This document shows, in pieces, positions 10,821 to 21,981 of a stretch of 64,000 nucleotides of DNA (position 1 is the first letter of the stretch; every line of letters starts with the position of its first letter). The notes below the pieces were generated by a model that worked only from the letters and a program-made list of their open reading frames with translations, made no database searches and had not been told where the DNA came from. The DNA comes from Liolophura sinensis. Taxonomy: Eukaryota > Mollusca > Polyplacophora > Chitonida > Chitonidae. The stretch spans positions 25,099,385 to 25,163,384 of the forward strand of contig NC_088295.1 of the NCBI RefSeq assembly GCF_032854445.1, given 5' to 3'. A program made the translations under genes and the position numbers.

Positions 10821-11067
10821 GTTTTGGCGCGATGCCCGACTTTGGAGCTGCTCAACTTTACAAGCCGACGTTTTGCTCACCCGTAGCTCATTGGTTCATC
10901 CCGCTCTTTGCTCACTGGAGGACACGACGCGGACTTCAACGAAATCCAAGCGGGAAAATCCAACACACCCACTGATCCGTTTTGGCGTGACACAGCTCAA
11001 CACTGAACTTTACAAGCCAACCACTGTGGACTTTCACCAACTCGGACCTCAACGAAATTCGAGCTAT
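10821..11067 (+). repeat. Degenerate direct repeat, two copies
   Basis: Copy 1 starts near 10822 and copy 2 near 10980. Both begin TTTTGGCG, share AACTTTACAAGCC (about 10853 and 11006), then GAC(T/C)TCAACGAAAT(C/T)C (about 10932 and 11045). The spacing shrinks from about 158 to 113 bp, so copy 2 has lost internal sequence. The repeat lies at the right side of the GC-rich island. It could be part of the element's terminal repeat region, but no matching inverted copy was found at the left side. Confidence 0.5.
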
Positions 11068-11096
11068 ATCATAGGACGGTACACTATAGTACACAT

Positions 11097-11252
11097 GTAC
11101 AGTATAGTATACCATAGTATAGTATAGCATAGTATAGGTTAGGATAGCATAGCATAGCATAGCATAGCATAGCATAGCATAGCATAGCAGAGCACAGCAT
11201 ACCAGAGCACAGCACAGCACAGCACAGTATAGTATAGGATAGTGTAGTATAC
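11097..11252 (+). repeat. AGCAT microsatellite with variant units
   Basis: This is a five-base repeat. A central run of pure AGCAT units (about 11145-11185) is flanked by variant units (AGTAT on both sides, AGCAC on the right). GC-rich element-like sequence continues on its right to about 11345, so it expanded inside the island rather than at its edge. It gives long open frames on both strands that are not genes. Confidence 0.95.
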
Positions 11253-11345
11253 CTGAGGGATTTCGCCTCCACCCCAAATGGACACGTTCTGCCCATTCTA
11301 TACTACTGGCCGAATCGCCGCCTTACCGTACCAGGTCTTTTACCA
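11253..11345. other. Right flank of the polymerase island
   Basis: GC-rich sequence continues past the microsatellite to about 11345, then returns to the AT-rich host background. There is no recognisable coding sequence. This is the best estimate of the island's right edge. Confidence 0.35.
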
Positions 11346-14300
11346 GGAAATGAAATATACTCACATAGTTTGACTGTTAGCATTTTCTTCCTAGAGAAAG
11401 ATTTCCACGAAGATCATTTGACCATAAATGACAGATATACCCAGTAAATATGTATTATTATACGTCTATATTCAGTTGTTTATCTGATACGGAGTTTCCC
11501 GCGGTGCTCTGGAGTTGTGTACGCCTATAGGTAAATCTATGCAAAGAAAAACTCAAACGTTGTCAGTTTTCGCGATATCTGACTTTTAGTTTTCTGATGT
11601 GGTTATCCTCTTTACATTACCAGATCAATGATGGGCTTTGAGAATATGATCACTTGCAGACCAATCCTAACAAATGACTCTCAATAAAGGGATTTCTGTG
11701 AGTTCTCTCTGATGATATGACTAAAAGATGGATGGGAGAAGCCAAGGTACTCTTGTGGGCTCATGCTTCGTTGTTTTGCTTTTTTATTGTTGATTTTTTT
11801 TTCTACCTTGTGAAACATTTCCTTACATGCAAAACCTGTGGGATATATCCATCATGAACTAGGGGAATGTGGGGACATGTTAGCTCGCGCTTAGTGATAT
11901 ATTATCCTCTGTCTATGGAGAAAAGCAATGAGTAGGGTGAATTTGTTAGTGACTTGCTCTGCGTTCATTCTCCTCCCCCCCCCCTTTTTTTATCATTTTT
12001 ATACCATTTCATTTTCCTTTATAAAGTTTATGATTATTTGTTGAAAATGTACATTCTGTCAACGGTCAGCTAATAATATCAAAAGTAAAATATGAGATTA
12101 AAGCCCAAAAAGATATACCTTGTAGAGGTAGTCTCTTTCCCGGTGGGGTATCAGCCGGATAGTTTCTTGTCACAATATCATTTAACAACTGTCAGAATTG
12201 TGTTGAAATATGTCAGTTGCTCGCTATATAGATGTAGCTTTTGAGTATGAATGGAACCCAAGATCTTTATCTTGCTGTCAACAGATTCTAGCACCCAATG
12301 TTAATAGGGACAATACATACTGCAAGGTAAAGTGAATGATGGTGCCAAGACTTCAACCGTTATTATTAAGAATACAAGCTGGCCATGGAAAAGAATCCAT
12401 AACCCGTTTTTTTGTGTTCCACAGATATCACAAGGATTATTACAGCTCTTATGACTGCACTACGACGGGCATATCCAATATTGCAGATCACTTCGCAATC
12501 CGCTAGTATTTCAATTCTGTGATAAAAAAAATAGAAATTTTCTATCAAAATCATGGTAAGGTAAAATATCAGCCATTCCCGTTTCCAGTAATAGCCTTTG
12601 CAGCACCAGTGTTTCCTGCAATAGGTAATCTGTGAACAATATTTCTGTTGATAGGATGGGTACAGTCGTTCTTCACCGCATACAACTTTATTGTAAAAAT
12701 TAAATGAAATTTCCCGAATCCGAGGCCCGCCAGTCCACAAAGAATAGGATAACAAAGCTGTACATATGTATCTAGTGCACTAACGGCGTAATTCTCGACC
12801 ATTGGAGTATAACAAAATAACAGTTAACATAATACCACTTACCCTTTCGCATGTTTTGCCCAGTTCTGCTTAAGCCATGGTACGGGGGGGGGGGGGGGGG
12901 TGTTATTTCCCTTTATTTAAGTATTTACGGGAACAGTTTGAATGTAACCCTAAATGAGGATAAACTGACAAACTAACTAATAAAGATGTCACCGGTTATT
13001 TCTGATCATTTGTAACTATCCACTGTCGTCGTTGCCCCTGCTGCTGGCTAAGTTCTAGTCTTTTAGAACGTATCCTGATTAGCCTCCTGGTGAAACACTG
13101 ATAAGTACAATATAGCTATCATATAACCATTGTCCGTAATTGCAAGTAGGTACATGTATATAGCGACAATATTAACTGTCCATCAAAAACATAAACATTC
13201 CGCGACCCAGTACCAAACCCTCACGTAAAACCTCACGAGCTGACCACAACTAGATGGCGACGTGTATCTGAATAGCACAGGCATACGTCTAATCAACAAG
13301 ATTTGTTATATTCACTGAATATAGTCTTCTCTGTTTTACCATTTATAGCTTGTGGATGCTATCTGTAAACAGTAACGGTCCTGTTCAAACTTTTATTACC
13401 GTAAATGGTTGACAACACCACATGTTCGTGGTTCACTTCTGATTCTGGTAGGTCCATCACTTAGAAGGAATCTCGTGTGCAAATTTCATGACTATTAACT
13501 TTGCCTGAGACAGTTTTGTTTATTGCCAGTCTTGGCAAGATGCCAACGTAAAATGACATCTGCCTGATGTCTGATGGTGTCTGCCTGCCTTAAACGTTTT
13601 AGATTGAAGTTTCATCAGGTGTGTTAGAATCATCAACATGCGTTCCCGCCATCGAACCTCTGCTCATAAGCTACATGATAAGGTTCCACAGTTCGGAGTA
13701 CCATGGTACCCTTGGAACGAACAACACAGTTCGGAAACCAGGTTACCTGAACATAAAAGCTTTACAAATAGCGCATTATAACTGGGATTTGCTTTGCCTT
13801 GTTGGATGTGAAAGCCGTCTAAATCCACATCATAAATTCCTGGGACCGTTTATGTGTAAGATGGTATCAGACAAGATTTGCCGCTTCAACCCGTTTTGCC
13901 TGATTTAGCTTTATTCTCTTCCGGTGGCGTTGAAACTTGTTTCTCTAGCGGATAACCAAGCATTCCAGAGAGCACGCAATAGTCAAGTGAAGATGATAGA
14001 TCAACGGTGCAGGAGAGCCAGATAATGCGAGAGCGTTCAGATTCGTTCAATACATCATTTTGCCGTGCGTGAGTTATTGCAGCCTATACGTTAGTCTCAT
14101 GTAACGTAACAGTATTGGGAACGCCTGGGGTTGATTCCATTAAGCTAGTCTTGACAAAATGTAAAACTTCAGTATGATCTATAAATTACAGATCAAAATG
14201 GTCAATCTGATACAACTTTGTTCAAACATAACATTTGTCATTTGTGCTAAAATGTAATATCAGTGGTCCAAAATAAGCTTCCAAATGAAATTGTATCAAA

Positions 14301-14679
14301 TTTTAACTTAAGTAAAAACTGAGTTTGTAGAATCGGCTCGAGTACACATTTCAGGAAGAGTAGGTAACGACCAAAAATGCCATAATATACTGGTGCCAAC
14401 TTTTAAAAAGGATTTTGGATTTATCTAAAACTTAAATCTTGAATGAAATACACAGTTTTGACAATAGGAGGTCCCGTTTTGATAGTTTTGTCTTAAAGCA
14501 AGTCCTTAGACTTTTCCAATAATAAACCTTAAGGTCTATAAATGATTCAAATTTCTATTTCTATAAGTCATAAACTGACTTAGTGAAATTGTATGTTTAA
14601 AGATAGCACGACAGTTACGTAGACATAATGTTCCGTGCTTACCTGACCTAAATAACCTTATCCAGTTTAGTCAATGATT
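11346..14679. other. AT-rich stretch without a recognised gene
   Basis: It holds a poly-C/poly-T run near 11975 and a run of about 17 G at 12884-12900. Open frames at 12366-12802 (minus) and 13621-13908 (plus) match nothing I recognise and lack convincing splice context. No mobile element is recognised. Confidence 0.55.
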
Positions 14680-14863
14680 TGTTTATTTATTTATTTATTT
14701 AACTGTTTTTTTTACGTCTTCAAGCATATTCCTCTAACACGACGGCGGTCAGCGTTATGGTGGGATAAAACCGGGCTGAGCCCTGGGAATACCGATGACC
14801 ATCCACAGGTTACTGACAGTCCTTCCTAATTACGACCGGGGAGGTGCCAGCATGAGCTCACAA
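14680..14863 (-). mobile_element. Family A SINE, minus strand, head missing
   Basis: Read on the minus strand, the copy ends in an AAATA-type tail (14680-14700 on plus). On plus it shows CGACGGCGGTCAGC, then GGGCTGAGCCCTGGG and CATGAGCTCA, the order of the family A body. It lacks the A-box end of the tRNA-like head. It is more diverged than the full-length copies. Confidence 0.85.
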
Positions 14864-15179
14864 CGAAATTTAGTCAAAGAACGTGAAAACATCTTTACGG
14901 TAAAAGTTATACGAGATTTTTTTTGACCCCACTGAGTGTCCATGAAGTTCTTGAAACGTGCATCTAGAAGACTTTGACCGTAAAAAGAATTTCTAGCTCC
15001 TGAAAATACCATGGCTGAATAGGTATCTTGAAATGTTCCGTAAACCTGTGATGCTTGTAGAAACTGGTCGTCAAAACATGATATTTACCTACGCAAAACC
15101 TTGTTTCTACAAGCCTGATCCTCGAACTCCTTGTTTTTAAAGGCCTACTGCTTGAACGCCTTGCTTGGTGTATTAGGCC

Positions 15180-15620
15180 ACAAAACTTTGATATATAAAT
15201 GGGTTTGTGAAATAACAGCTAAATCATTAAATCATGCTACATGATGACCGTTTTTTGTGAAATCCTGTAGTGTGACGACATCGTCGTGAAGGTATTGTAA
15301 ATTAGCGCTATAATTATGACATCAGACCGCATTATGGCCATTTCCCTGAAATCCTGAGGTGTGTAGACGTGATCAATGAAATTGTGATAGATTTCCGTGA
15401 AATCATGTAGTGTGAAGACTTGGAGGCGCATTCGCGGTAGATTAAAACTTTGATCCTGATATATCATGCCGCATGATGAGCATTTCCATGAAAACACTGT
15501 GTCGTAAAAGTAAACTTGTGATAAATAAAGAAATTTTTGGTGAAAACATTGAAGATCACTCTGTGAAAATATTGCGTGTGAAAACATTCTCAGTGACATT
15601 GTGATGCATGAAGACCTTGC
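15180..15620. repeat. Degenerate tandem repeat with a unit near 141 bp
   Basis: Words of the type CAT(G/T)ATG(A/G)CCATTTCC and GTGAAATCxTGTAGTGTGAAGAC recur at about 15257, 15346, 15397, 15488 and 15539. The spacing alternates between about 89 and 51 bp, giving a higher-order unit near 141 bp and about 2.5 to 3 copies, with shorter GTGAAAA(C/T)ATT echoes to about 15620. It contains long open frames on both strands that are by-products of the repeat. Confidence 0.6.
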
Positions 15621-17441
15621 CCATGAAAAAGAACGACACGAAGGCCTTGGCACCGGAATGCTACCAGATTGATTGTGCTATGTTTAGACCCTGTTTGATA
15701 TTACAACACCACCATAAAGATCCTCTGATGTTGAGTAATGAAAGAAGACACGACGTGTTTGTTGTACAAGAACACCTGCTTCATAGTGAAAGCTATTAGG
15801 CTTTGCTTGAGTGGCCTGAAAACTTCACTGATTAACCAACTATATTTGGGACTTCTTCCACTGGAGTGTGTAGAGTGTCAAACCGATAGAGGAGATAGTT
15901 GGTCAATGTTAGTCCTTATTGTATCCGTATGTCACTGCAATAATAATCGCCTTTATGGAAGACAATGGTTCCGTTATATGTATGTATTCTATACGTCAGC
16001 CATGTTGGTTTCCAAGGCCTGTGTATGCCATGTATTGCTACAGTTATCTACTCTTTTATGAAGGATAATGGCTTTCTGTATAGCCAGAGCACCAGTATTC
16101 TACAAACGTAGAATAAGCCGTTGTGTTAGAATAGGCGGTTAAGCCTATACCAGGGCAATACAATGTATGCCGAGTTGGAACTTTGTTTGTAAAGACGTTG
16201 ACCGTTATTCTTGTTAAAGCTAGGGGTGAGTGTTTCTTTAAAAATAAAAAGTTAAGAAATCAGAAGCCTTCGCACTGTGCCTGCCGTATGGTTGATATTG
16301 CAGGCTTGTGCCAACATACACTTCTGGTTCATAGAACTGTTGTGTCAGGGAGTAATGTTACATGTAAGCACCGCCATCTTTGTCACACGAGTGTCTCATG
16401 TAAGAGGAAATTTCCTTATCTACTACTTATATCCGCCTCGCATTCACAGGCGTTTGGGAAATTTCAGTATGGGAAATCATTTCGAAATGCCAGATATTTA
16501 AAACATCTTCCCCATGCTTAAACGAAGCTGACAATTGAGTTTTTATTACATCGGCCTGCGTCCTCTCATCCCGTCTTCCACTAGCATGTATAACAGTGTC
16601 GCAATATTAATAATTAATAATACGCTGAAATATTAAGCCCATCGAGCAGGCGTCCAAGAGTGGGCTAAGATCGCGGATATTTTTTTGTATTTCTCTTTGG
16701 TTATTTCCTCTCAGCGGAAGTATTTGTGGCATTATTGACAAAATATCATGTTTTGCTGATGTTCGCCCGTAAGCTAGTACCAGGAAGAGGTGTACATTCG
16801 CCGGATCTACAGCCATTACACTGGTCGGGCCCCAAGGTGGGTAGATAAAAGTGGCTCTCCCAATGTACTTCCCGAGCATCCCCCCCCCCCCCCTTCCCCG
16901 GCCAGACAAATACATCGTTCGCATAACGCACAATTAAAAGTTTCAATCTGGCGAAGATGTTCTCAGGAAATACATTCCCGATAAGACTACGCTCTACGAT
17001 ATTAAATGACCATATCACGTGAATATATATTTTTTTTCACCATTGTGAGTATTACACAACAATTTCACATTTCTCCCAGTGGTATTCCACCCGATTATTT
17101 ACACGTTATTTGCCTTTTTGGGAACATTTGCAAATAAGCTTTACTGGCATTATTACTTTAATTAATTTGGATCGTATCATTCATAAATCCACTCCAGTCA
17201 TGATGTAAACATTATATACTTGCTTATTTTCTTCAAATTGTGAGATTTGAAAATTTGAAAAGTTTTCTTTAAGGTAACATTTCTGAGGTTGTCAAAACTT
17301 TAATTTCTTGGGCCTAAAATAGGCTCTAAAATTGTACTTCATATTTTGACCTGAGTGAGAAAAATATATATATTTTTTGTGGGATCAACCTTAAAGTTTT
17401 TTCCTATACGTTGGCTGCAACCGTCCGCTTAGTCGTTCAGC
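15621..17441. other. Stretch without a recognised gene
   Basis: It contains a poly-C run at about 16880-16894 and several short frames without recognisable products. No tandem array or SINE is seen. Confidence 0.55.
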
Positions 17442-17710
17442 TGGGGCCAACGTGGCTCAGTTGGTTAGCGCCCTAGCGCAGGGTAATGACCTAGGAGCCT
17501 ATCACCAATGCGGTCGCTGTGCGTTCGTCCAACTCATGCTGGATTGCTCTCCGGCCGTACGTGGGAAGGTCTGTCATCAACCTGCGGATGGTCGTGGGTT
17601 TCCGCCGGGCTCTGCCCGGTTTCCTCCCAAAACGATGCTGGCCGCCGTCGCATAAGTGAAATATTCTTGAGTACGGCGTAAAACACCAAATCAAATAATA
17701 AAAAAAAATA
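17442..17710 (+). mobile_element. Family A SINE, full length
   Basis: This is a tRNA-derived SINE with a 5' RNA polymerase III promoter: A box TGGCTCAGTTGG (17453-17464) and B-box-like GCGTTCGTCCA (17521-17531). The conserved body includes TGCGGATGGTCGTGGGTTT and GGGCTCTGCCCGG, and the 3' end is AGTGAAATATTCTTGAGTAC, then GGCGTAAAACACCAAATCAA and an A-rich tail. SINEs of this type depend on a partner LINE for copying (known for the class). No clear target duplication is visible. Confidence 0.93.
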
Positions 17711-17885
17711 GCTTTTAGCTATACCAGTAGATTAAGTAATTATCAAAAGGTCATAATCATCATATTTTACAACTTCTTATATCAGAAATTTTGCTTGTGG
17801 GATTAAATTTAACGCTGTGTTTATCAGCATGCCAGTCTTGACGATTCAGCGAGAATAGCAGATAGAGCGCCTACGTGACACCCTG

Positions 17886-17946
17886 CTAACTATAAGATTA
17901 CCTGATTACTCATTCCTAACTATAAGATTACCTGATTACTCATTCC
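17886..17946. repeat. 30-bp tandem duplication, two copies
   Basis: CTAACTATAAGATTACCTGA and the following TTACTCATTC occur twice head to tail with no difference seen. Identity this high suggests a recent slippage event. Confidence 0.95.
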
Positions 17947-19645
17947 CTCAGGCCACTCAAATGTTGACAAGGACGTAGTCGCAACAAACAGAAACGACTC
18001 GTGTTGAACAGTAAACAGTCGTTAATATCTTTTTAGAGTGACCACCTTGACAGTTCAAATCACCTTTTCCGCCTTCTTTAATTTGAGCAAGCCCTGATCT
18101 AGACAAATGAAGTGTACTACTTGATTAACTTATGAATATGTTTACCCAAGAATGTTCATGGAAGTCTTGCCGTGCTTACTTGCCAATAACCAGTGACAGT
18201 TTCGTTCATTTTTTTTTTTTTTCAAATTGAAGAAAATTAATTTTAATTCTACCATTGATTGACATGATACCATTGCCTAAGTGATGCTTTACCCCATATT
18301 CACGATTTTGTACCCATAGAATGAAGGATTAAGACAAATAACCGACCTCAGACAAGTTAAAGATGAACTTTCCCACTTATGACATGTAGACTTGTACTTG
18401 ATACTGTTTGGAGACATTAGTTCTTCAGCGATCAAGTATGCCTCCAACTATTACATTACTTGCTAAAAAGATGTGGAAACTATTGATGGTAAGTATTTCG
18501 TATGCAACCTTTATGTATAATTGTGATGCTTTAGACTTGGGGAATTGAATACAACTGTAATACGCGAAAGAATCTTCCTTCTGTGTGGATTATAATTTAC
18601 ATGGTCAATATCCCATTAAGGCTGCAGAGAATTTTGAATAGATGCATTTGGGTGTGTAAGGCTAATATACGTGTCAGAGCGACTCCACGGCTGAGAAAAA
18701 AAACCCACTTCTAATGGTATATGAGGTTCATCCTTCCAGTGATTCATTTAATCATTCAGTCACTGAGTCAAACACATTGTAACAGTGTTGCCTAGCACAG
18801 ATTGATTTCATTAAACACCTAACGAATTCAACGCTGGCAATGTGGACTGTCGTATGACATTATTTTCCCATTTGCGATCAAAAATAGAAACCTCAAACCA
18901 TCTAGTATTGATACTTTCAGGCCATATCAGATTCTGGATGGGTAATGTGATGTCAAATGAGAGCCTGCAACGTTTCTATTTTTATTGCAACAAAAGACTC
19001 GAAACTCATGAAAACCAAATTGATTGAATCTAAAAGAAGAGTCTCTGGCAATATTACGATTTTTCTTAGCATATTTTTGTTTAGCATTATTCGTGTGTAT
19101 TGTTAGCTACACGCCAGAAATTTTGTTTTCATTTTTGTTCTCTTAAAAAATGTAAGAATATTTATGTCAGTTGTGAACCTAATACACAAGAAATAGGATA
19201 CTTAATTCATCATTGTATTAGCCATCACCTATAATTTTTAAGTGATTGTCTTTACAATGGCTGAGCTCATTTGCATATAAAAGTGTGTGGTCTGTTCATT
19301 CCTAATTTTGTAATTCACTGCTGACTTTGGATCGGATCGATGCTTAGACTACCTCAGATAGTGAAATGCATTCTTCAACACACACCCAAATATGAATGAG
19401 CCCACACAAATAACGCCAGCCACGTTGTCCATATGTCTGGAAAATCTTGTTAATTTCGATGCATAAACTCACAAACTCTTTACAGAATTCAGAATAATGA
19501 ATGAAATGATTATTATTATACTGACATCCTGTAAAAAGGCCTGCCCTTAAGCGTTTTCATATGAATTCAGATTTTATTTGAATGACTTCGTTCAGTGTTA
19601 TAATGTTTAATGCATTGTTGTTCTCATACAATACTTGAACAAATC

Positions 19646-19704
19646 CTATCGCCGTCATGTGAGTGAAAAATTCTAGAGTGCAGCGTTAAACGATCGAATC
19701 AAGT
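19646..19704 (+). mobile_element. Family A SINE, short 3' fragment
   Basis: CGCCGTCATGTGAGTGAAAA, then a TTCTAGAGT and GCGTTAAACGATCGAATCAA ending, matches the last 60 bp of the family A consensus as seen in the other copies, with several substitutions. It is a short, eroded fragment. Confidence 0.6.
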
Positions 19705-20934
19705 AACGTCACATCACACCATCATTAACAAGGAATTCGCGGATCTGTACATTTATGTAACGAGCAAGTTTGAAATGGTTTCCGTGGGTGGGTCATTGTG
19801 AAAGCTGAACCCTCTGTAACGTTGTTCGAAGAGGCGTTGAGGAAGACATAAACGCTCCTTAACTATTATAGTTTCCAGACAGACAAATGGAAGATCACAC
19901 ATGTGTTAAGAGAGCCCTATACCGCTTGTGTAATGTGCTTTATGCCATTCGTTCAAAACGATAGGGCTACTGTACATTGGCATGCCACGTGGTCATGACA
20001 ATTGGTTATTCTCAGCCTGGTTTATGTGGCAGTTATTGTGGAATGAGCTCAGAATACGCCTCCAGAGATTCCAAGCATGAATTGTTCCTTAGCAATTCAA
20101 AATACATTCATAATAACATGAACCTGTAAAATCGAAGTTGGTCTTCCATGAGACAATCCTCAAGCTGGCTAAATCGTGTTCTGCATTTCCTTTACACAGG
20201 AGTATTCCATTAAACTTGCGAATATTACATAACCATAAAGGCGCGTTCATCCTTTTTCTTAAGAATACTGAATCGCGCCAACTGAGAAATAAGTGCACTC
20301 TTAATATAAGTAGGAAGCATTTCCCTTTTTCAGGAATACATATTCAAATGGTATATGCTGTATATAATATCTGTATGCGTAAACAATATTTTACTGTGTT
20401 TTGCGTTACTATAAATATTTTACAAAGACAGATAGAGTGGATCTATAGAAATTACTGTATAAATACAAGTATTTGCCTCAAATTTAAAGAAATGACTTAC
20501 CATCTAATTCCACATACTCGTTTAGCCGTAATTTTAAATCTTCTCGGTGTATATTTAATTTAGGTTTGCACCTTTAGAGCACTTAAAGCTGCTAAGAAAG
20601 TTGAGATCTTGTTTATGTAACTACACAATTGGATTTGAATTTATCGTCAAAACACAGCTGCTTATCAAAAGGAAAATGTTCTGTAGCCCAAGCTCTGAGC
20701 AAATTTTAGTGTGAAAAATACACTATTTGCTATTACACTGTAGCAGCGTTACACTGCTCTCCTATGATGACTGACGGTATTGTGTGGTTTAGGTTATCAA
20801 CTGACTGGGGAATGTGCATGTCCGAGATCGCAGTGCTCCCTCGCATTTCAATGTGCCTCGCCTTTGCGCCAACAATGTTACTGTTTGTGAACGAACATTG
20901 TACGGTGCATGGTGCTTGTTAATCACGGCGTTTC

Positions 20935-20986
20935 AAACAGCTTAAACTGCACATTTTAAGATAAACATTCACTGCTTAAGCTGTTT
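20935..20986. repeat. Inverted repeat (hairpin) with 11-bp arms
   Basis: AAACAGCTTAA pairs with TTAAGCTGTTT across a loop of about 30 bases. It may be a chance palindrome or the remnant of a small inverted-repeat element. No other evidence of function. Confidence 0.6.
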
Positions 20987-21879
20987 CTGGATCCAAATAT
21001 ATATATACGTTCTGAAGTTTCTTTCTATTTCCATACAGAGCTTAACATTTGACAGACATAACAGGAGAGAGAGTTCAAGAGGAGCTATACCATCTCCGTG
21101 CTGTGTGATTGTGACCCCCACAAAGGAACTGCCTACGGGGACAGACTCGGCTGTTTACACTTAGCACATAACGCAGAATGGTGAAGAGATATCTTAGTCT
21201 TCCGCTCTGTGACCATGCAATATAGATTTGCGAAGCACTAATTCGCAGTAACGGACTGTAAAACGACTTTACGGTAGGCCCCACCCCAGACGTAACGTCA
21301 CACCCATGTAATATTTAAAAGCAGTGCTCTTTAAGAGCTTTTCCAATAGGTTAAGTGATATATTCCCTCACCTTTCAGCTTAAGCTCAGAAAAAAGCGTG
21401 TCACTTAGATATCAGGGAGTTTGTTTTAAGGTGAGAGGCTGCACTCCACAAACTGTTGAACCCGTATAACACGTCAACGTGTGCAAAGTTTGAGGCTTGG
21501 CTCCGAATAGTGGGGGATATGCCCTTAAAACAGAGAACTATTTGCACAGCCAAACTTACACATTCATAAGGATTTGTCTGTAAAACTGTCGTTTAAGCAT
21601 TGACATTTTTCAAATCTTCATTCTCGTTTGTACATTTATTGGCTATGCGGTTAAAGTTTGTGACACAAATATAGAATCTGGGTTGGAGAACTGATGCGGA
21701 ATACCAAATGTGCTGATCGCAAGACTTGGTAAATGCATAATGTTCCTAAGTTTGGCTGTGAAGGCAACCTCTATAGATAGTTGACTAACAACTCTAGTTT
21801 AAGGACTAAAGACATTTTTCACGGACATCAATTGCTTCCTAATGTATAGAGTTTTTATTGTTTTAGAATTAGAATTGTT

Positions 21880-21981
21880 GGGTCGTGGATTTCCCCCGAG
21901 ATCCCACCATAATGCTGGCTGCCTTCGTATAAGTGAACATATTTTTGAGTACGTCGTAAAACACCAATGAAATAAATAAAT
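21880..21981 (+). mobile_element. Family A SINE, 3' fragment
   Basis: It starts at GGTCGTGGATTTCCCCC and ends in GTCGTAAAACACCAATGAAA plus a TAAA tail. The 5' half including both promoter boxes is missing, so it is a 5'-truncated copy. Confidence 0.85.

Noticed and set aside
11084-11296. Minus-strand frames rich in CYAML repeats
   Set aside because: They are translations of the AGCAT microsatellite.
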